Below are positions 25,001 through 36,869 of a DNA stretch of 43,859 bases, in pieces. The stretch lies in assembly GCA_017938485.1 (NCBI GenBank), contig JAGBBM010000100.1, positions 1 to 43,859 on the forward strand, written 5' to 3'. The DNA is from Lachnospiraceae bacterium. GTDB taxonomy: Bacteria > Bacillota > Clostridia > Lachnospirales > Lachnospiraceae. Made by a program: the position numbers and the translations under genes. The number at the start of each line of letters is the position of its first letter. The first letter of the stretch is position 1. Under the pieces are notes generated by a model. That model made no database searches and was not told the origin of the DNA. It was given only the letters and a program-made list of their open reading frames with translations.

Positions 25001-25054
25001 ATTTACTCTCCTTTCTAAGAATAGATGTGACGGAAGTTTTTCCGTCATATATAA

Positions 25055-25681
25055 TTACTTATTCAAAATCTGTTCCACATAGGCAACTATCTGATTATGT
25101 ATATCCTCTATACTCATAGTTGCATCTATAGTTCGAATTCTCTCCGGTGAAAGCTTTGCTAAGCTTCTATAACCCTCTGCCACTTTCTCATGGAAATCTA
25201 AGGCCTCAAGTTCCATACGGTCAAGCTCTGCTTGCTCTTTTTTTCGTCCAATCCCCACCTTGGCAGGTAAATCCAAATGTATGGTAAGATTTGGCATAAT
25301 TCCCTGTATGGCAAACTCATTTATCTTGTATACATTTTCAACGCCAAGTGCTCTTGCCATTCCTTGATACACAGCTGAGGAATCTACAAATCTATCACTT
25401 ATAACTGCTTTTCCTTCCTCCAAAGCCGGTTTAATAACCTGACTTACAAGCTGAGCTCTGGCGGAAGCGTAAAGAAGTGCCTCTGTCATATACCCCATCT
25501 CTGTGTAATCCTTATTAAGAATAATACCTCTTATGGCTTCACTTATTACAGTACCTCCCGGCTCTCTGGTTATAATAATCTCATCATAACCCTTATCCTC
25601 AAGATACTTCTTAAGTAACTCTATCTGTGTACTTTTTCCCGAACCGTCCGGTCCCTCCATAGAAATAAATATTCCCTGCAT
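25055..25681 (-). CDS. tmk: Thymidylate kinase
   Basis: Phosphorylates dTMP to dTDP with ATP. Seen are the P-loop GPDGSGKST at residues 10-18, the DRFVDSSAVYQG motif (DRX), the TREPGGT loop with its arginine, and LDLPAKVGIGRK before the lid. Length 208 residues is normal. The ATG at 25681 is preferred; a start three codons earlier has almost no spacing from the GGGGG ribosome site. It is the first gene of the tmk-yaaR-holB-ricT-trmN6-rsmI operon, whose promoter lies about 80 bases upstream. Confidence 0.95.
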   Translation of the reverse strand: MQGIFISMEGPDGSGKSTQIELLKKYLEDKGYDEIIITREPGGTVISEAIRGIILNKDYTEMGYMTEALLYASARAQLVSQVIKPALEEGKAVISDRFVDSSAVYQGMARALGVENVYKINEFAIQGIMPNLTIHLDLPAKVGIGRKKEQAELDRMELEALDFHEKVAEGYRSLAKLSPERIRTIDATMSIEDIHNQIVAYVEQILNK

Positions 25682-25755
25682 AATGTACATCCCCCATAGT
25701 CTATATCGTCATATATATGGTTTACTGTTACCTTTGTTAAATCTATTGCATAGAT

Positions 25756-25776
25756 ATAAATGATTATATCATTTAT
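25756..25776 (-). promoter_or_regulatory. -10 box of the tmk operon inside a perfect 9-base dyad
   Basis: ATAAATGAT and ATCATTTAT flank a 3-base centre (25756-25776). On the minus strand the middle reads TGATATAAT, an extended -10 box with a perfect TATAAT at 25768-25763. The -35 region is weak (GGTAAA). A protein bound to the dyad would cover the promoter. Confidence 0.45.
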
Positions 25777-25806
25777 ACATGTATTTTACCATAAACTATT
25801 TTTATC

Positions 25807-27711
25807 TTAACTTATTAATTCAAATAATTCATCTTCCGGAACTGCTTTCGAGAAGTACCAGCCCTGTAGATACTGACATCCAAAACTAGAAAGCCTATCC
25901 TTCATCTCCTCTGTTTCAACGCCTTCCACAATAATATTAAGCTGGAGAGCATTTAACATACATATAGTGTACTCCAATGTGGTACCTGCCTTGTCGTTTT
26001 TGAAGGCTTCCCACACCATATCCTTATCAATCTTTATAAAGGCAAATGGCATATGGTTTATGTAGCCGATATTTGCATAACCAGAACCATAATCATCAAG
26101 AGACACCTTAACTCCATTATCAACTAAATCATATAGATTTGCATTTACCACAGCATAGGTTGTCATAGCTGCAGTTTCGGTAATCTCAATATTTATCTGA
26201 CTTGGTAGCACCTCATACCTACTCAACTGAGCTAATATCTTCTTGGAGTAATCCTTTTGCATAAGCTGTAGTGGACTAACATTGATATCTATATACTCTA
26301 TTGATGTGTCAGATAACTTTTTCTCTCTAATAAATCTGCATACATTCTCAAAAACCAAATCCCCCAGCGTATTAATAAGACCTGTCTTTTCAGCTATTGG
26401 AATAAACAATTCTGGGGAAATCCAACCTAGCTCAGGGTCATTAATTCTTGCCAATGCTTCTGCAGAGTTATATATATTCTTTTCAGTGGAATATATAGGC
26501 TGATAATGTACCTCCACCGTTTTATTTTTTATTGCTCTTTTTACTGCCTTTTCTATCTGTTTTATGTAATATATTTTATCTAAATCCATATCTTTGGCAT
26601 AGCTGATATCACTCTTTTTTGATGCTTTTGCACTTTCCATAGCGTAATCTATTACCTCCATAAGGCTAGCGCTATCCTCTGCATCCTCAGGGCAACGAAT
26701 GATACAAGTAGTTGCAGTCATAATAATATCCTTGTCCCCTTCAAGCCAAAATCTGGACATACGATTTTTAATTCTTTGAGCGATATTATATGCTGCTTCA
26801 TCTTCTCCTTCTACAACTATGCAAAACTGATCTGCATTAAAATGAAAAACTTCATTATGTCGCTCCATATCATCCAAATATGTACCAAACTCATGCAAAA
26901 GTTTATCTCCAATAGAGACACTCAGACTTTGATTAACAAATTTAAAATCATCTAAATTAACAACTACAATATTAAATGCTTTTTTAGATGAAAACCTGTC
27001 ACGGAGAAATTCACAGAAAAAGTTTCTGTTCAGCTGTCCTGTAACCTCATCTGTTACTGCTGTTGGACTTATCTGATATATGTACATAACCACACACAAT
27101 ATGGCGATTGCAAAGTTAAGCATAGGTGCAAATTTTAAGACTTGGGCAATTCCGCAAGCCACACCACTTAAAAATAAAAATACAGTGATATTAGTTTTTA
27201 AGAATTTGAAGTCCTCTTTTCTTTTTGCAAACATCCATACGCATAAAGCTATCATAACTCCATCAACTACGTATAAAATGTATCCTATACCTGCAGCGGC
27301 ATATTTTCCATCCTCTAATGTCATTATTCTATTATGCCATAAATTCGGTATACAGATTAGAGCTATAATTAACCAGGAAAAATTAAAAATCCAAGTTAAC
27401 ACCTTGTTTTTCCGCACATCAATATGAGCCATAGTCATAAAGCAATATGTAAGTGCTATAATAAAACTATGTATAAAAAATAACTGTATAGATGTTGTGT
27501 AATAAGCATAATGAAAAGGTATAACATTACTGTATCTTACAATCAAATATCCAACTGTTTCCAACAAGGTAGCAAAAAAAGCACACACAATCACAAGGAA
27601 AAACCACCTGAAACTTTTTAGAGGTACTTTTTTCCCTAACATATACCATATAAGTAGCATAATTAAAAAGAAAATCGCTACATAATCAAATGATAAATTG
27701 GTGTATGCCAT
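25807..27711 (-). CDS. Membrane GGDEF-EAL protein, degenerate GGDEF and apparently intact EAL (c-di-GMP phosphodiesterase)
   Basis: A 634-residue protein with about seven or eight N-terminal membrane helices (residues 8-235), a GGDEF-fold domain (about 240-370) and an EAL domain (about 390-634). The GGDEF signature is replaced by FNADQF near residue 293, so cyclase activity is unlikely. The EAL domain keeps EALAR, the DINVSP asparagine, NIEITETA, LDDYGSGYAN, FIKIDKDMV, EGVETEEM and LQGWYFS, so it should hydrolyse cyclic di-GMP. The membrane part would sense an outside or membrane signal. AAGGAG precedes the ATG. No terminator separates it from the tmk operon downstream, so read-through is possible. 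Confidence 0.88.
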   Translation of the reverse strand: MAYTNLSFDYVAIFFLIMLLIWYMLGKKVPLKSFRWFFLVIVCAFFATLLETVGYLIVRYSNVIPFHYAYYTTSIQLFFIHSFIIALTYCFMTMAHIDVRKNKVLTWIFNFSWLIIALICIPNLWHNRIMTLEDGKYAAAGIGYILYVVDGVMIALCVWMFAKRKEDFKFLKTNITVFLFLSGVACGIAQVLKFAPMLNFAIAILCVVMYIYQISPTAVTDEVTGQLNRNFFCEFLRDRFSSKKAFNIVVVNLDDFKFVNQSLSVSIGDKLLHEFGTYLDDMERHNEVFHFNADQFCIVVEGEDEAAYNIAQRIKNRMSRFWLEGDKDIIMTATTCIIRCPEDAEDSASLMEVIDYAMESAKASKKSDISYAKDMDLDKIYYIKQIEKAVKRAIKNKTVEVHYQPIYSTEKNIYNSAEALARINDPELGWISPELFIPIAEKTGLINTLGDLVFENVCRFIREKKLSDTSIEYIDINVSPLQLMQKDYSKKILAQLSRYEVLPSQINIEITETAAMTTYAVVNANLYDLVDNGVKVSLDDYGSGYANIGYINHMPFAFIKIDKDMVWEAFKNDKAGTTLEYTICMLNALQLNIIVEGVETEEMKDRLSSFGCQYLQGWYFSKAVPEDELFELIS

Positions 27712-27742
27712 ACAATACTCCTTAACAGAAAATATTATATTT

Positions 27743-27771
27743 ATTATATCATATTATTGTATCGTAGTCAT
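27743..27771 (-). promoter_or_regulatory. Promoter for the GGDEF-EAL gene
   Basis: On the minus strand ATGACT (27771-27766), a 17-base spacer and TATAAT (27748-27743) with an extended TGA before it, 32 bases before the ATG. Confidence 0.55.
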
Positions 27772-27785
27772 TATTTTCCTATGAT

Positions 27786-27815
27786 AAAAAGCCCATCTAA
27801 TAAAGATGGGCTTTT
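27786..27815 (-). terminator. Intrinsic terminator of the ATP synthase operon
   Basis: On the minus strand AAAAGCCCATCT, a short loop, AGATGGGCTTTTT: a GC-rich stem ending in a T run, seven bases after the atpC stop. Confidence 0.9.
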
Positions 27816-27822
27816 GCTAAAA

Positions 27823-28230
27823 TTATTTCCATTTGTTACCGAGTTGCATACGAACTACGGAACGTTTTAAGGCAAGCTCTGCACGATTCAAATCCTGCGA
27901 ATCATCCTTAAGACGTCTTTCGGCTCTAATACGAGCTTCCTCGGCTCTTTTTATGTCGATTTCATCTGGCCACTCAACACTCTCAGCTAACATAGTGATG
28001 GAATCTCCAAGCACCTCTGCAAAACCAGAAAGGAGCGCTGCTTCTTTGGTATCGCCATTTTCCTCAACAATTTTTAATACACCAGGTGAGATAACCACTG
28101 TCATAGGGATGTGCTTAGGATATATACCTAAGATACCCTCTGTTGTGTTGAATTCTATGAAGGATACCTGTCCTTCGTAGAACACTCTGTCCGGTGCCAT
28201 TATCTTAACATCCATTAACTTGTCTGCCAT
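27823..28230 (-). CDS. atpC: ATP synthase epsilon subunit
   Basis: Subunit of the F1 central stalk that couples rotation to catalysis and can inhibit ATP hydrolysis. The 135-residue protein has the usual beta-sandwich (MDVKIMAPDRVFYEGQVSF, then GILGIYPKHIPM and LLSGFAEVLGDSITMLAE) followed by a two-helix C-terminus (RAEEARIRAERRL). It is the last gene of the operon, 32 bases after atpD, with the terminator directly behind it. Confidence 0.95.
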   Translation of the reverse strand: MADKLMDVKIMAPDRVFYEGQVSFIEFNTTEGILGIYPKHIPMTVVISPGVLKIVEENGDTKEAALLSGFAEVLGDSITMLAESVEWPDEIDIKRAEEARIRAERRLKDDSQDLNRAELALKRSVVRMQLGNKWK

Positions 28231-28262
28231 ACGAAATATACCTCACTTTCTATTTTTAGAGG

Positions 28263-30525
<2,263 letters not shown>

Positions 30526-30543
30526 GACTTTTCACCTCACAAA

Positions 30544-32082
<1,539 letters not shown>

Positions 32083-32092
32083 TTAATTCTAA

Positions 32093-32632
32093 TTATGCAT
32101 TTGCCAGAGCCTTTGACATACCAGCAAGCTTTGTCTTGATACTGCTGTCAACTACTCTGTCTTCGATTCTTATTACGAGACCTCCGATTAAGGACTTGTC
32201 TACCTTGTAGTCAATTTCCATAGAAGTGTAATGGGTTGTCTCCAATAATCTTTTTTCCACAGAAGCTTTTTGGGCTTCGGATAATTCTATGGCACTTGTA
32301 ACACTAGCAACACCAATGTTCTTTGCCCTTTTTACCTGCTTGATAAAATAATTGAAAATATCAATAATGGAAGTTATATGTCCCTTTTCAACTACCATAA
32401 TCATAAGACCGGTAATCTCGTCAGAAACTCTCTTACCAAAAATTCTCTCGATAAGGTTCTTCTTTTCTGATTTTTCAATCTGTGGATGATTAAGTAATCT
32501 GATAAGCTCCTCGTTATCTTTTAAGATAAGAACCAGCTCATTTACTTCCTCGTAAAGACTATCAAGCATATTCTCTTCTACTGCTAATTCGAAGAGTGCA
32601 TTTCCATAGGTTGTATCTACTTGCTTAGCCAT
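32093..32632 (-). CDS. atpH: ATP synthase delta subunit
   Basis: Peripheral-stalk subunit joining F1 to the b dimer. The 179-residue protein starts with the six-helix domain (TTYGNALFELAVEENMLD), carries FINYFIKQ-like FNYFIKQVKRAKNIGVASVTSA, and ends with the conserved KSLIGGLVIRIEDRVVDSSI block. Its start overlaps the atpF end by 16 bases, so the two peripheral-stalk subunits are translated together. Confidence 0.94.
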   Translation of the reverse strand: MAKQVDTTYGNALFELAVEENMLDSLYEEVNELVLILKDNEELIRLLNHPQIEKSEKKNLIERIFGKRVSDEITGLMIMVVEKGHITSIIDIFNYFIKQVKRAKNIGVASVTSAIELSEAQKASVEKRLLETTHYTSMEIDYKVDKSLIGGLVIRIEDRVVDSSIKTKLAGMSKALANA

Positions 32633-33198
32633 GTATCATCACCCATTTCCTTCAAGGTCTCATCGATTAATGCAGCCTGTTTTGCATCGTCCATGGAACC
32701 TTCTACAAACTTACCAGCCATAACTGTAGCTACGCCGATAATCTCCTGCTTAACCTCATCCTTGACCTTATTCTTTTCTAAGACAGCCTCCTGATTAGCT
32801 CTATTTATAATTCTTGCAGCCTCTTCCTTAGCCTCAGCCACAATAGCTTCCTCATTCTTAACAGCTTTCTTCCTAGCTGCAGAAAGGATTTCACCAGCCT
32901 CATCATCAGCTTTCTTAATCTTTTCATCGTATTCTGCCTTTAACTTTGCTGCATCTTCCCTGTCTTTTGCCGCGCTGGCAATATCATTTTGAATCTTATT
33001 CTGTCTGTCATTAAGAATTTTCTTAACTGGCTCAATTAAGATATATGACAAGAAAATAAACAGTAAGAAAACGGCTAAACCTTGTATCAGTATGTCAAAT
33101 AGAAGCTGAGCATCGAGACCAAATATACGACCAGGCTCATTTTCCGCGAGAAGCATTCCATTTGAAACCATACTAAAACCAGTACCTGTAAATGTCAC
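32617..33198 (-). CDS. atpF: ATP synthase b subunit
   Basis: Peripheral-stalk b subunit, 193 residues. The N-terminal part has one membrane helix (LLFDILIQGLAVFLLFIFLSYILIEP, about residues 32-57) and the rest is a long charged coiled coil of the usual DREDAAKLKAEYDEKIKKAD kind. The start is GTG at 33198, seven bases after a perfect AGGAGG; the ~30 residues before the membrane helix are longer than in many relatives. Confidence 0.93.
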   Translation of the reverse strand: MTFTGTGFSMVSNGMLLAENEPGRIFGLDAQLLFDILIQGLAVFLLFIFLSYILIEPVKKILNDRQNKIQNDIASAAKDREDAAKLKAEYDEKIKKADDEAGEILSAARKKAVKNEEAIVAEAKEEAARIINRANQEAVLEKNKVKDEVKQEIIGVATVMAGKFVEGSMDDAKQAALIDETLKEMGDDTWLSK

Positions 33199-33243
33199 CG
33201 TTAATCCTCCTTTCGGTCTAATAAAATAATAGACTCGCTAATT

Positions 33244-33525
<282 letters not shown>

Positions 33526-33540
33526 TTATTTTGCTAAATG

Positions 33541-34272
33541 CTATGCCTCCACATTTCTCTTATCTGCTATAAAAGTCATTGTAAGCATACAGAATACATA
33601 TGCCTGAATAGCTCCTGAGAATAAGTCGAAATATACGTGAAGTGCTGATGGAATACCAAGCTGGAATAGCCAAGGAAGCATTCCGTAGTAAAGAGCCATC
33701 ATAACTGTTCCTGCCAATATGTTACCAAAGAGACGAAGTGACAGAGAGATTGGTGTTGCAATCTCACTGATTACATTGATAGGGAAGAATAAGAATATAG
33801 GTTCAAACATTCCCTTAAGGTATCCCCACTTCTGGTATCTAATGGCTGCATACTGTATCATTGTGAATGAAATCAATGCAATACAGAATGTTGTTCCATA
33901 ATCAGCAGTTGGCGGTCTTAATCCAAAAAGACCTGATATATTCGAAATGAAAACGAATATAAACAGCGTACCAATGTAATTGATATACTTTTTACCGGCT
34001 TTACCCATGCTTCCATTTACAAAGCCTATAAGAGCTCCTATAACTATCTCAACACCTACAGCAAACTTGCTTGGTGCATCCTTAGTTTTAAGAACGCTAC
34101 GTCTTGCTGCTAAGGCGAGAATGGCTATGGCAAGTATAACTATAAATGTACACACATGAGTTGTAGTAATGTATACCGTTGTGCCAAAGAAATTCAGCGG
34201 ATAAAGCTCATGAACGTAGAAGTCTACTTCCGGCTTAATCGTATCAAACCCTATGGCCACACCATTAGTCAT
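33541..34272 (-). CDS. atpB: ATP synthase a subunit
   Basis: Stator channel subunit that passes the coupling ion to the c ring. The 243-residue protein has five to six membrane helices and the essential arginine, Arg180, in SLSLRLFGNILAG. Nearby FSGAIQAYVFCMLTMTFI is the last helix. The ATG at 34272 follows GGAGGG; the frame runs six codons further upstream over that ribosome site. The c-ring residues predict that the ion is Na+. Confidence 0.95.
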   Translation of the reverse strand: MTNGVAIGFDTIKPEVDFYVHELYPLNFFGTTVYITTTHVCTFIVILAIAILALAARRSVLKTKDAPSKFAVGVEIVIGALIGFVNGSMGKAGKKYINYIGTLFIFVFISNISGLFGLRPPTADYGTTFCIALISFTMIQYAAIRYQKWGYLKGMFEPIFLFFPINVISEIATPISLSLRLFGNILAGTVMMALYYGMLPWLFQLGIPSALHVYFDLFSGAIQAYVFCMLTMTFIADKRNVEA

Positions 34273-34293
34273 ATGTTCACCCTCCTTCATATA

Positions 34294-34761
34294 TTATTTT
34301 TGTTCTATATCAAGAGTGTCCTCCACTCCTTCAATCATATCCTCTTCTGTGACTGGTTCCACGTAAGAAGGTTCATCTTTTCGCAATCTTTTTCTGATAA
34401 ATGGATTAAGCAATGCCCCTATCTTAAGGGAAAGCAATCCAACAGATACTCCCACAAAAGCAGCCCAGTGAATCATTACGGCTATGGCCATAGCCACTCC
34501 ACAAAGTGTAAGCCTTATCATACTTCTTGATGTGGCAAAACCCTTTGCATTTTTTTCTGGGAGCTCTAGCATCCTATCTAGGCAATCATAGATACCATAG
34601 GCCTGTAGACAAGCTCCCAGCCCACCTGCAACAATAGCTATAGCAAATATCCAATATGGTCTTACTACAAATGCGCCTATGAGCATAAAAAACACCACCG
34701 ATATAGCTATGCCAATATATAACTCTTTTAATACCTTCCTCGGTTCTTCATTTCTGCTCAT
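34294..34761 (-). CDS. atpI: ATP synthase subunit I-like membrane protein
   Basis: A 155-residue protein with four hydrophobic helices, in the position of the small AtpI protein that helps assemble the c ring or import Mg2+ in other bacteria. Sequence similarity to AtpI is weak, as is usual: visible are IGIAISVVFFMLIGAFVV, YGIYDCLDRM, SMIRLTLCGVAMAIAVMIHW and a short charged tail. It overlaps the AtpZ-like gene by 14 bases and precedes atpB by 21 bases. The name rests mostly on place and topology. Confidence 0.75.
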   Translation of the reverse strand: MSRNEEPRKVLKELYIGIAISVVFFMLIGAFVVRPYWIFAIAIVAGGLGACLQAYGIYDCLDRMLELPEKNAKGFATSRSMIRLTLCGVAMAIAVMIHWAAFVGVSVGLLSLKIGALLNPFIRKRLRKDEPSYVEPVTEEDMIEGVEDTLDIEQK

Positions 34762-34972
34762 CGTTTCCTAAATACCTGCGAATCAATATATACACGGACT
34801 TAAAACCTGCAATTACACCAAGAACAATGAACCATACCAACAGTTTAGTTCCAAAAAACTTGTCCACCGCCCAGCCAAGTCCTATACACAAAAATATAGT
34901 GGTAAGCATAGTAAATCCAATCTGTGTTATAAGATATATCATCTTCCATACTTGATTGTTATTGTCGTTCAT
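34748..34972 (-). CDS. AtpZ/AtpI-type small membrane protein (ATPase_gene1 family)
   Basis: A 74-residue protein with two membrane helices (IGFTMLTTIFLCIGLGWAVD and LLVWFIVLGVIAGFKSVYIL), the ATPase_gene1 (AtpZ) pattern including the FG-x-LGxxxD-like GLGWAVDKFFGT. AtpZ and AtpI form a membrane complex linked to Mg2+/Ca2+ transport in some bacteria. It is the first gene of the ATP synthase operon. The ATG at 34972 is chosen by GGTGGAG upstream; the frame continues to 35008 but those codons overlap the ribosome site. Confidence 0.8.
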   Translation of the reverse strand: MNDNNNQVWKMIYLITQIGFTMLTTIFLCIGLGWAVDKFFGTKLLVWFIVLGVIAGFKSVYILIRRYLGNDEQK

Positions 34973-35010
34973 AGACCTACTACTCCACCTTTTGTATAAA
35001 CATAACAAAT

Positions 35011-35039
35011 ATTATATATTATTCCTCAGTTTTTTTCAA
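35011..35039 (-). promoter_or_regulatory. Promoter for the ATP synthase operon
   Basis: TTGAAA (35039-35034), 17-base spacer and a perfect TATAAT (35016-35011) on the minus strand, about 40 bases before the first ATG. Confidence 0.75.
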
Positions 35040-35174
35040 TAAATTCCACTGTTTTTCATTTATTTTTTCTATTCTTTTTTTTAGGGCATTTTTTGCAATT
35101 TTATTATTTACATTGATTTTGTGATTTGATAATATACTTAACAGTTTGTTATGTGTTTTTACCAAGGAGTTTTT

Positions 35175-36263
35175 ATGGATAGTTATCACAGTAATAATAA
35201 TTTAGATACAATTTTTGCCACTGGAAATGAAGAAGATTCTATTCTTAAAGCAATAGATATTCTTAAAAATGGTGGTCTTGTCGCTTTCCCTACAGAGACA
35301 GTCTATGGTCTTGGTGCCAACGCTTTGGACGCAGATGCTTCAGCAAAGATATATGCTGCAAAGGGAAGACCTAGCGACAATCCCTTAATCGTTCATATAG
35401 CTGATACCAAGGACGTGTACCAGCTTGCCGAGGAAGTTCCCCAAAAAGCAATTATGTTGATGGAAGCCTTTTGGCCAGGGCCACTTACCATTATTCTTCC
35501 AAAAAAGGATATTGTTCCTGACGGAACTACCGGAGGGCTTAAAACCGTGGCTATTCGTATGCCATCCCACCCTGTGGCGCTAAAGCTTATCAAGGAAAGT
35601 GGCTTATATATTGCAGCCCCTAGTGCCAACACCTCTGGCAGACCTTCTCCAACCACAGCAGGGCATGTAGCTGAGGATATGACAGGACGAATTGACATGA
35701 TTCTTGATGGAGGTGCTGTAGGCATAGGAATTGAATCTACCATAGTTGACTTAACGGGCGATATTCCTGCTATACTAAGACCTGGTTTTATAACAAAGCC
35801 TATGTTAGAAAATATTATCGGAGAGGTAACTATAGACCCCGCTCTTATTAACCCAGATTCTAACCTCAGACCAAAAGCCCCTGGCATGAAATATACTCAC
35901 TATGCCCCAAAGGGTGAACTTACCATTGTAGAAGGCGAAACCTCTATTGTGGATTTTACTTGCGACAGTGAAATAATTACCGCTATAAATGCAATTATTC
36001 AAGAAAAAGTCACCTCAGGATTTAAGGTTGCGGTTATTACAACAGAGGAGAATGCAGCATACTATATTTGCGACAATGTCTTAATTGTGGGTAACAGAGA
36101 AAAGGGGGAAACCATCGCTGCAAATCTATATAGTGTATTAAGACAGTGCGATGAACTAGAAGTTGATTATATATACAGCGAATCCTTTAACGACGGAGAG
36201 TTGGGGGGAGCCATTATGAACAGGCTACTCAAAGCTGCTGGACAGAGGGTTATAACTGTGTAA
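35175..36263 (+). CDS. ywlC: Threonylcarbamoyl-AMP synthase (Sua5/YwlC type)
   Basis: Makes threonylcarbamoyl-AMP from threonine, bicarbonate and ATP for the t6A37 modification of ANN-decoding tRNAs. At 362 residues it is the long Sua5 form: a YrdC domain with GGLVAFPTETVYGLGANA, KGRPSDNPLIVHI, the SAPSANTSGRPSPT-like block and VGIESTIVDL, then the linker (PGMKYTHYAP) and a C-terminal Sua5 domain. The ATG at 35175 follows AAGGAG; an upstream in-frame ATG has no such site. In Bacillus ywlC and rpiB lie beside the atp operon; here the pair is kept beside it but in divergent orientation. Confidence 0.93.
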   Translation: MDSYHSNNNLDTIFATGNEEDSILKAIDILKNGGLVAFPTETVYGLGANALDADASAKIYAAKGRPSDNPLIVHIADTKDVYQLAEEVPQKAIMLMEAFWPGPLTIILPKKDIVPDGTTGGLKTVAIRMPSHPVALKLIKESGLYIAAPSANTSGRPSPTTAGHVAEDMTGRIDMILDGGAVGIGIESTIVDLTGDIPAILRPGFITKPMLENIIGEVTIDPALINPDSNLRPKAPGMKYTHYAPKGELTIVEGETSIVDFTCDSEIITAINAIIQEKVTSGFKVAVITTEENAAYYICDNVLIVGNREKGETIAANLYSVLRQCDELEVDYIYSESFNDGELGGAIMNRLLKAAGQRVITV

Positions 36264-36302
36264 CTAATTATTATTTTACTATTTTTTTGTTTATTCATTT
36301 TA

Positions 36303-36331
36303 TTGACTTATATTTTTTATCAACCTATAAT
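36303..36331 (+). promoter_or_regulatory. Promoter for rpiB
   Basis: TTGACT (36303-36308), a 17-base spacer and a perfect TATAAT (36326-36331), about 50 bases before the ATG. Confidence 0.75.
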
Positions 36332-36381
36332 CAATATATGTGATAAGTTTAATAATTTTAGACATAATGGAGGATATATTT

Positions 36382-36807
36382 ATGATAGCAATCGGTTGCG
36401 ACCACGGAGCATTTGATTTGAAGAATGAAATTATTAACCACTTAAAGAATAGAGGTTTTGATGTAAAGGATGTGGGATGTTATGACACATCTTCCTGCGA
36501 TTATCCTGTATATGCGAAGGCAGTTACAGATTCCATCACAAGTGGTGAATGCGAGCTTGGAATTCTTGTTTGCGGCACAGGTATTGGTATGTCTATGGCT
36601 GCCAACAAAGTAGAGGGTATCCGTGCTGCTCTTTGCGGAGACTGTTTCTCAGCTAAAGCAACCAGAGAGCACAACAATGCCAATGTTCTTTGTATGGGTG
36701 CCAGAACCACAGGTCCAGGCCTTGCCCTTATGATAGTGGACAACTTCGTTGACACACCGTTTTCCAACGACGAGCGCCACATCAGACGAATCAATATGTA
36801 CTCATAA
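36382..36807 (+). CDS. rpiB: Ribose-5-phosphate isomerase B
   Basis: Interconverts ribulose 5-phosphate and ribose 5-phosphate in the pentose phosphate pathway. A 141-residue RpiB/LacAB-fold protein with GCDHGAFDLKNEI at the start, catalytic Cys64 in LVCGTGIGMSMAANK, and EHNNANVLCMGART. The ATG at 36382 follows GGAGG; an in-frame ATG 14 codons earlier lacks one. The product could also supply ribulose 5-phosphate to the TarJ-like enzyme near the right end, though that is only a pathway link. Confidence 0.95.
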   Translation: MIAIGCDHGAFDLKNEIINHLKNRGFDVKDVGCYDTSSCDYPVYAKAVTDSITSGECELGILVCGTGIGMSMAANKVEGIRAALCGDCFSAKATREHNNANVLCMGARTTGPGLALMIVDNFVDTPFSNDERHIRRINMYS

Positions 36808-36815
36808 TACAATAT

Positions 36816-36861
36816 AAAAAAGGGCTGTTGCAAAAATTATAAGCGCAACAGCCCTTTTTTT
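36816..36861. terminator. Two-way terminator between rpiB and the GT-D fusion gene
   Basis: AAAAAGGGCTGTTGC (36816-36831 with one extra A) and GCAACAGCCCTTTTT pair as a GC-rich stem around a loop of about 12 bases, with A and T tracts on the outer sides, so it can work on both strands. Confidence 0.9.
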
Positions 36862-36869
36862 ATATAATT

